Of a stretch of DNA of 7,358 bases, positions 4,606 to 7,358 are shown one piece after another. A program made the translations under genes and the position numbers. The notes under the pieces were generated by a model, which did no database searches, was not told where the DNA came from, and was given only the letters and a program-made list of their open reading frames with translations. Source of the DNA: Deltaproteobacteria bacterium (GTDB lineage Bacteria > Myxococcota > B64-G9); contig JAUVAM010000176.1 in NCBI GenBank assembly GCA_030591745.1, positions 1-7,358 on the forward strand, in the 5' to 3' direction. How positions within the stretch are numbered: the first letter of the stretch is position 1; each line of letters starts with the position of its first letter.

Positions 4606-6549
4606 ATGAGTAAATTCGGCAAATACAGGCTAGATCGAAAGATCGCCACGGGGGGCATGGCCGAAATTTTCTTGGCCACCCAAACCGGAATCAAGGGCTT
4701 CGCCAAGCAGGTGGCCATCAAGCGCATCCTGGCTCACTTGTCCGAACATAGAGAATTTACCAGCATGTTCCTGGACGAGGCTCGGCTGGTGGCCAAATTC
4801 AATCACCCCAACATCGTTCAAATTTTTGATTTGGGCGTTGTCGAGGGTCGCTATTTCCTCGCCATGGAGTACATTGACGGTCACAACATTAACCACCTTA
4901 TCAATGCCTGTGAAAAACGCAAAACGGAGGTGCCCTTAGAGCTGGCGATCAAAATTGCCAGCCAAGCAGCCCGAGGCCTGGACTATGCCCACAACTTCAG
5001 GGACTCCAAAAACCGCTCCCTGAACATGATCCACCGGGACATCAGCCCGCAAAACATCATGCTGACCTACGATGGCGCGGTGAAGGTCGTGGACTTCGGC
5101 ATCGCCAAGGCGGCCAGCAACCTCTACCAGACCAAAACACTGTCTTTGCGCGGCAAAATTAAATACATGTCGCCCGAGCAAATCACCAGGAAGCTCAAGC
5201 TGGACAGGCGATCCGACATCTACTCTCTGGGCGTGGTTCTGTTCGAGTTCGCAACCGGACAATTGCCCCACGAAGGCTCCGGCGAATTGGAGCTGATGAC
5301 CAACATCGTGTACAAACCCGCAACAGATCCACGCGAGCTGAATTCCAGCGTCCCCGACGATTTGGCCACCATCATCAACAAGGCGCTTCATCGCGACAGA
5401 GAGAAGCGCTACCAAAATTGTCGGGATTTTCAAAATTGCCTGGATCAATTCCTGATCAAGCGACGGGTACAGGTCGATGATTACGACTTGGCCGATTTTC
5501 TGATCTGGGCATTGCCCAAACCAGGCGACGGCGTTCAACCTGACAGCCAGGCGCCGCCACCTTCTTTGTCTTCCTCCTCCAGCATAGCCGCCTCCATCCA
5601 GGCTGAAACGGAGGCCAGGACCGATTCAAAAGCAACCCCCTTGACCAGGGTTCTGTTGTGGTTGACCCTGATTGGCTTTCTGGCCGCGGGCCTCGCCGGG
5701 GCTGTCTGGTTTGCCCAAAAAGAGGCCCAGACAAACAATGGCTCTTCCTCGGGTCAAGTCGATGAAGCATGGGCACAAAAATTGGCGGACAAAAAAGATC
5801 GGGAATACCGAAAGAAGCTGGAAGAGAAATTCCAGCATCATCTCGCCAAAGCCCGCGAACTCACCCAGAAGGAAGAACAACTCGCGGAAGCAATGGCCCA
5901 CCTGGAAGAAGCCACACGCTTGGCGAAAAAGGTCGATATAGACACCAAAGGACAAATCGCACTCGAGAAAATGCACCGGGGCTTACTGCAAGCCCAGCAA
6001 AATTATGAACGCAAACAGAAAATTGAGTGGCGAAAAAAATACAACACCCACATAACAGCAGGCATGGAGCTGGCCAAGGACCCTAAAAAGGGTGCCGAGG
6101 CAGAAAAGCACCTGGCCACCGCCCTGGACATCAGCAGCCTGGCCGGCATTGCCCAGCAAGAAACAGCCAGGCTAAGTGAACTGCTTGCCAGGGTGCGTCG
6201 TCAAGAGCAGGAATCCTCCGCGGAAGACAGAATAATTCCATCAAAAGCCCAGCAAAAATGGGCGAAAAAATCAGCCAAGTACCGAAAACAGGCACTCAAC
6301 GCTCAAAACGCACAAGAGTACAAAATGGCTCTTCTGCTCTATAAAAAAGCATTGGAAATGAATCCGGAAGACCTGGACCTGTATCGCATGGTGGGGGATT
6401 GTCACGCGGCCATGGACGAAATCGAGCCGGCCATAAGCAACTACAAGTCCTATTTGCGCAACTGCCAGGACTGCCCATTCGCCAGCCAAACAGAAGAAAG
6501 ACTCCATTTGCTGCAGAAAGAATCCCGAGAAAAGACCAAGCGGCGATAG
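4606..6549 (+). CDS. Transmembrane Hanks-type Ser/Thr protein kinase with TPR-like extracytoplasmic domain
   Basis: This encodes a 647-residue receptor-like kinase. The kinase domain (about 7-285) shows the glycine loop ATGGMAEIF (14-22), VAIK with K39, the helix-C Glu58, hinge MEYIDG (87-92), HRDISPQN (143-150; D145 catalytic, N150 metal-binding), DFG (163-165) and SPE (189-191). T176, T178 and S180 in the activation loop are candidate autophosphorylation sites. A Pro/Ser linker (311-345) leads to one membrane helix (about 348-370), placing 371-647 in the periplasm. That region has two related segments (408-445 and 478-515, 70 residues apart), then a TPR-like pair (about 555-616) ending YKSYLRNCQDC with C620 and C623. 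It contains no PASTA repeats. ATG at 4606 follows the previous stop by 6 bases; AAGGAG is 18 bases away, so translational coupling is likely. Catalytic residues are intact; ligand and substrates are unknown. Confidence 0.95.
   Translation: MSKFGKYRLDRKIATGGMAEIFLATQTGIKGFAKQVAIKRILAHLSEHREFTSMFLDEARLVAKFNHPNIVQIFDLGVVEGRYFLAMEYIDGHNINHLINACEKRKTEVPLELAIKIASQAARGLDYAHNFRDSKNRSLNMIHRDISPQNIMLTYDGAVKVVDFGIAKAASNLYQTKTLSLRGKIKYMSPEQITRKLKLDRRSDIYSLGVVLFEFATGQLPHEGSGELELMTNIVYKPATDPRELNSSVPDDLATIINKALHRDREKRYQNCRDFQNCLDQFLIKRRVQVDDYDLADFLIWALPKPGDGVQPDSQAPPPSLSSSSSIAASIQAETEARTDSKATPLTRVLLWLTLIGFLAAGLAGAVWFAQKEAQTNNGSSSGQVDEAWAQKLADKKDREYRKKLEEKFQHHLAKARELTQKEEQLAEAMAHLEEATRLAKKVDIDTKGQIALEKMHRGLLQAQQNYERKQKIEWRKKYNTHITAGMELAKDPKKGAEAEKHLATALDISSLAGIAQQETARLSELLARVRRQEQESSAEDRIIPSKAQQKWAKKSAKYRKQALNAQNAQEYKMALLLYKKALEMNPEDLDLYRMVGDCHAAMDEIEPAISNYKSYLRNCQDCPFASQTEERLHLLQKESREKTKRR
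5827..6150 (+). repeat. Internal duplication in the kinase extracytoplasmic region
   Basis: Codons for kinase residues 408-445 (5827-5940) and 478-515 (6037-6150) encode segments that align without gaps at an offset of 70 residues. There are 11 identities in 38, including H412/H482, EL at 418-419/488-489, AEA at 427-429/497-499, HL at 432-433/502-503 and A436/A506. This points to an ancient protein-level duplication rather than a DNA repeat. Confidence 0.5.
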
Positions 6550-6550
6550 C

Positions 6551-6868
6551 ATGGAAGACGCAGAAACATCCTTTATGGTTTGGCTTGGTTCTTGCCTGCT
6601 GGCTGCCTGGCTCGGCTATCTGGCCTTACGTATGCTCATGCGCATATTGCAAGGCGAATCCTTTCATCTCAACCGTCTGGATGGACTATGGCTGATGCTT
6701 TTCATCGGCCCCCACGGCGTCTACCACTGCTTAATGCTGCTCATCGGCGGAGAGGTCGAGGGCGACATCGAGATCAGCTGGTTCATGTCCATCCTGATCT
6801 TCCTTCTGTCCAGCGCCACCTTTGCGCTCCTCCTCTTTACGATACCAGAACCCTTTTCTTCAGCATGA
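6551..6868 (+). CDS. Small integral membrane protein, three predicted helices
   Basis: This encodes a 105-residue membrane protein of unknown function. Its ATG lies one base after the kinase stop, which argues for translational coupling; there is no strong Shine-Dalgarno of its own. Hydrophobic segments fall at about 8-30, 45-66 and 75-97. The loop 31-44 carries Arg and His, and the loop 67-74 is acidic (GEVEGDIE). By the positive-inside rule the basic 30-43 loop should be cytoplasmic, putting the N-terminus and the acidic loop outside. Histidines 55 and 59 and Cys60 lie in helix 2 (GPHGVYHC). Tight linkage suggests it works with the kinase or is part of the same envelope complex, but the sequence alone assigns no role. 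Confidence 0.75.
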   Translation: MEDAETSFMVWLGSCLLAAWLGYLALRMLMRILQGESFHLNRLDGLWLMLFIGPHGVYHCLMLLIGGEVEGDIEISWFMSILIFLLSSATFALLLFTIPEPFSSA

Positions 6869-6907
6869 TGTCTTTCCTGACCCCATGCCTTTTTGACAGG
6901 AGCCGGA

Positions 6908-7358
6908 ATGAAAACCACAGCCCTCCTTGCCAGCCTTCTTGTTTTTTCCCTTTTCACAGCTTGCGCCAAAACGGCAACGCGGACCGATTCCGCCGCAACG
7001 GTCAACGCCGCCGAGTCCGAGACTTACCTGGATGCAAACTTCGTCGAAGCAACAGGCGACAACAAGGTGCTCCTGCGCTGCACGGGTCAGGGCGCGGACC
7101 TGGCGGCAGCCACGCTTCATGCCCGCAAGAGCTGCCTGCTTTGGCTGGCCAAAAAACGCCTGGCTCAAACCCCCGAAGAAAAAAAACGCTTGGCTACGAA
7201 AACGCCTGAGCTACTCAAGCAAGTCGAAAGACTGGTGGCAAAAGCCAAACCGGGAAACAGAACAGGGCGCAGCGGGATCGTCAGCAAGATACGCAGGAGC
7301 GACGGCGTGCAGGTGACTCTCATGACCCAGATCGACGAGTCTTCGCTTCGCAAACTCC
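6908..7358 (+). CDS. Predicted lipoprotein with LPP20/FlgT-N-like pattern (partial, 3' end outside window)
   Basis: An open frame of 150 codons runs from ATG at 6908 to the window edge without a stop. AGGAG (6898-6902) lies 5 bases before the ATG. Residues 1-18 are a signal peptide with lipobox FTA-C19. After a short Ala/Thr linker (20-38), residues 54-85 read as a strand, the turn CTGQGAD and an Ala-rich helix containing ARKSC, and residues 132-150 as a strand followed by a short helix (VQVTLMTQIDESSLRKL). That order resembles the LPP20 and FlgT N-terminal type of small envelope domain, where TGxG precedes an A-rich helix and a strand ends the unit; this is a pattern match only. Residues 88-116 are a Lys-rich insertion. 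C58 and C76 may pair. It lies 39 bases after the membrane protein gene and is probably the fifth gene of the cluster. Confidence 0.75.
   Translation, partial: MKTTALLASLLVFSLFTACAKTATRTDSAATVNAAESETYLDANFVEATGDNKVLLRCTGQGADLAAATLHARKSCLLWLAKKRLAQTPEEKKRLATKTPELLKQVERLVAKAKPGNRTGRSGIVSKIRRSDGVQVTLMTQIDESSLRKL

Noticed and set aside
4936..5538. Minus-strand frame of 200 codons within the kinase gene
   Set aside because: It lies opposite the unambiguous catalytic core of the kinase, so it is a shadow.
6893..6898. Perfect TTGACA before the last lipoprotein gene
   Set aside because: It overlaps the ribosome binding site at 6898-6902, so a -10 box would fall inside the coding region. It is more likely chance.
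1..7358. CRISPR array, tRNA or rRNA gene, insertion sequence or attachment site
   Set aside because: I saw no spaced repeat arrays, cloverleaf-type RNA sequence, transposase frame or terminal inverted repeats on either strand.

Overview
The window looks like chromosomal DNA of a Gram-negative, Myxococcota-like (former deltaproteobacterial) bacterium. The clues are a moderately GC-rich sequence, a Hanks-type Ser/Thr kinase with the catalytic loop HRDISPQN and glycine loop ATGGMAEIF that I associate with that group, and an unusual density of secreted lipoproteins. This placement is inference; there is no rRNA or other phylogenetic marker here.

Layout. At the left edge, on the minus strand, is the 5' part of a pduL-type phosphate acyltransferase gene (1-243, running off the window). 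An intrinsic terminator (about 322-361, minus) separates it from an upstream minus-strand lipoprotein gene (387-950). A 234-base divergent intergenic region follows, then a plus-strand lipoprotein of unknown function (1185-1787). That gene converges on a minus-strand Cys-rich lipoprotein (1814-2311). A second, short divergent spacer (2312-2387) leads into a five-gene plus-strand cluster: two TPR-type lipoproteins (2388-3563 and 3640-4599), a transmembrane Ser/Thr kinase with a TPR-type extracytoplasmic region (4606-6549), a small three-helix membrane protein (6551-6868), and a lipoprotein cut by the right edge (6908-7358+). Gaps inside this cluster are 76, 6, 1 and 39 bases, so it is probably one operon.

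The most interesting feature is the relationship between the two lipoproteins and the kinase. All three proteins end in the same module of about 70 residues, which aligns without gaps: a TPR-like helical pair followed by Y-K-x-Y-x3-C-x2-C. In the two mature lipoproteins that Cys pair is the only cysteine besides the lipidated one. The second lipoprotein also matches the start of the kinase's extracytoplasmic region over 62 gap-free residues, as if it were a lipid-anchored copy of the kinase sensor domain. The two lipoproteins also align with each other through their middle regions. I infer a small envelope signalling system in which lipoprotein paralogues of the sensor partner or compete with the kinase, perhaps with a thiol/disulfide element. 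I do not recognise it as a described system. The left-hand genes (pduL and three single lipoproteins) show no obvious functional link to it.
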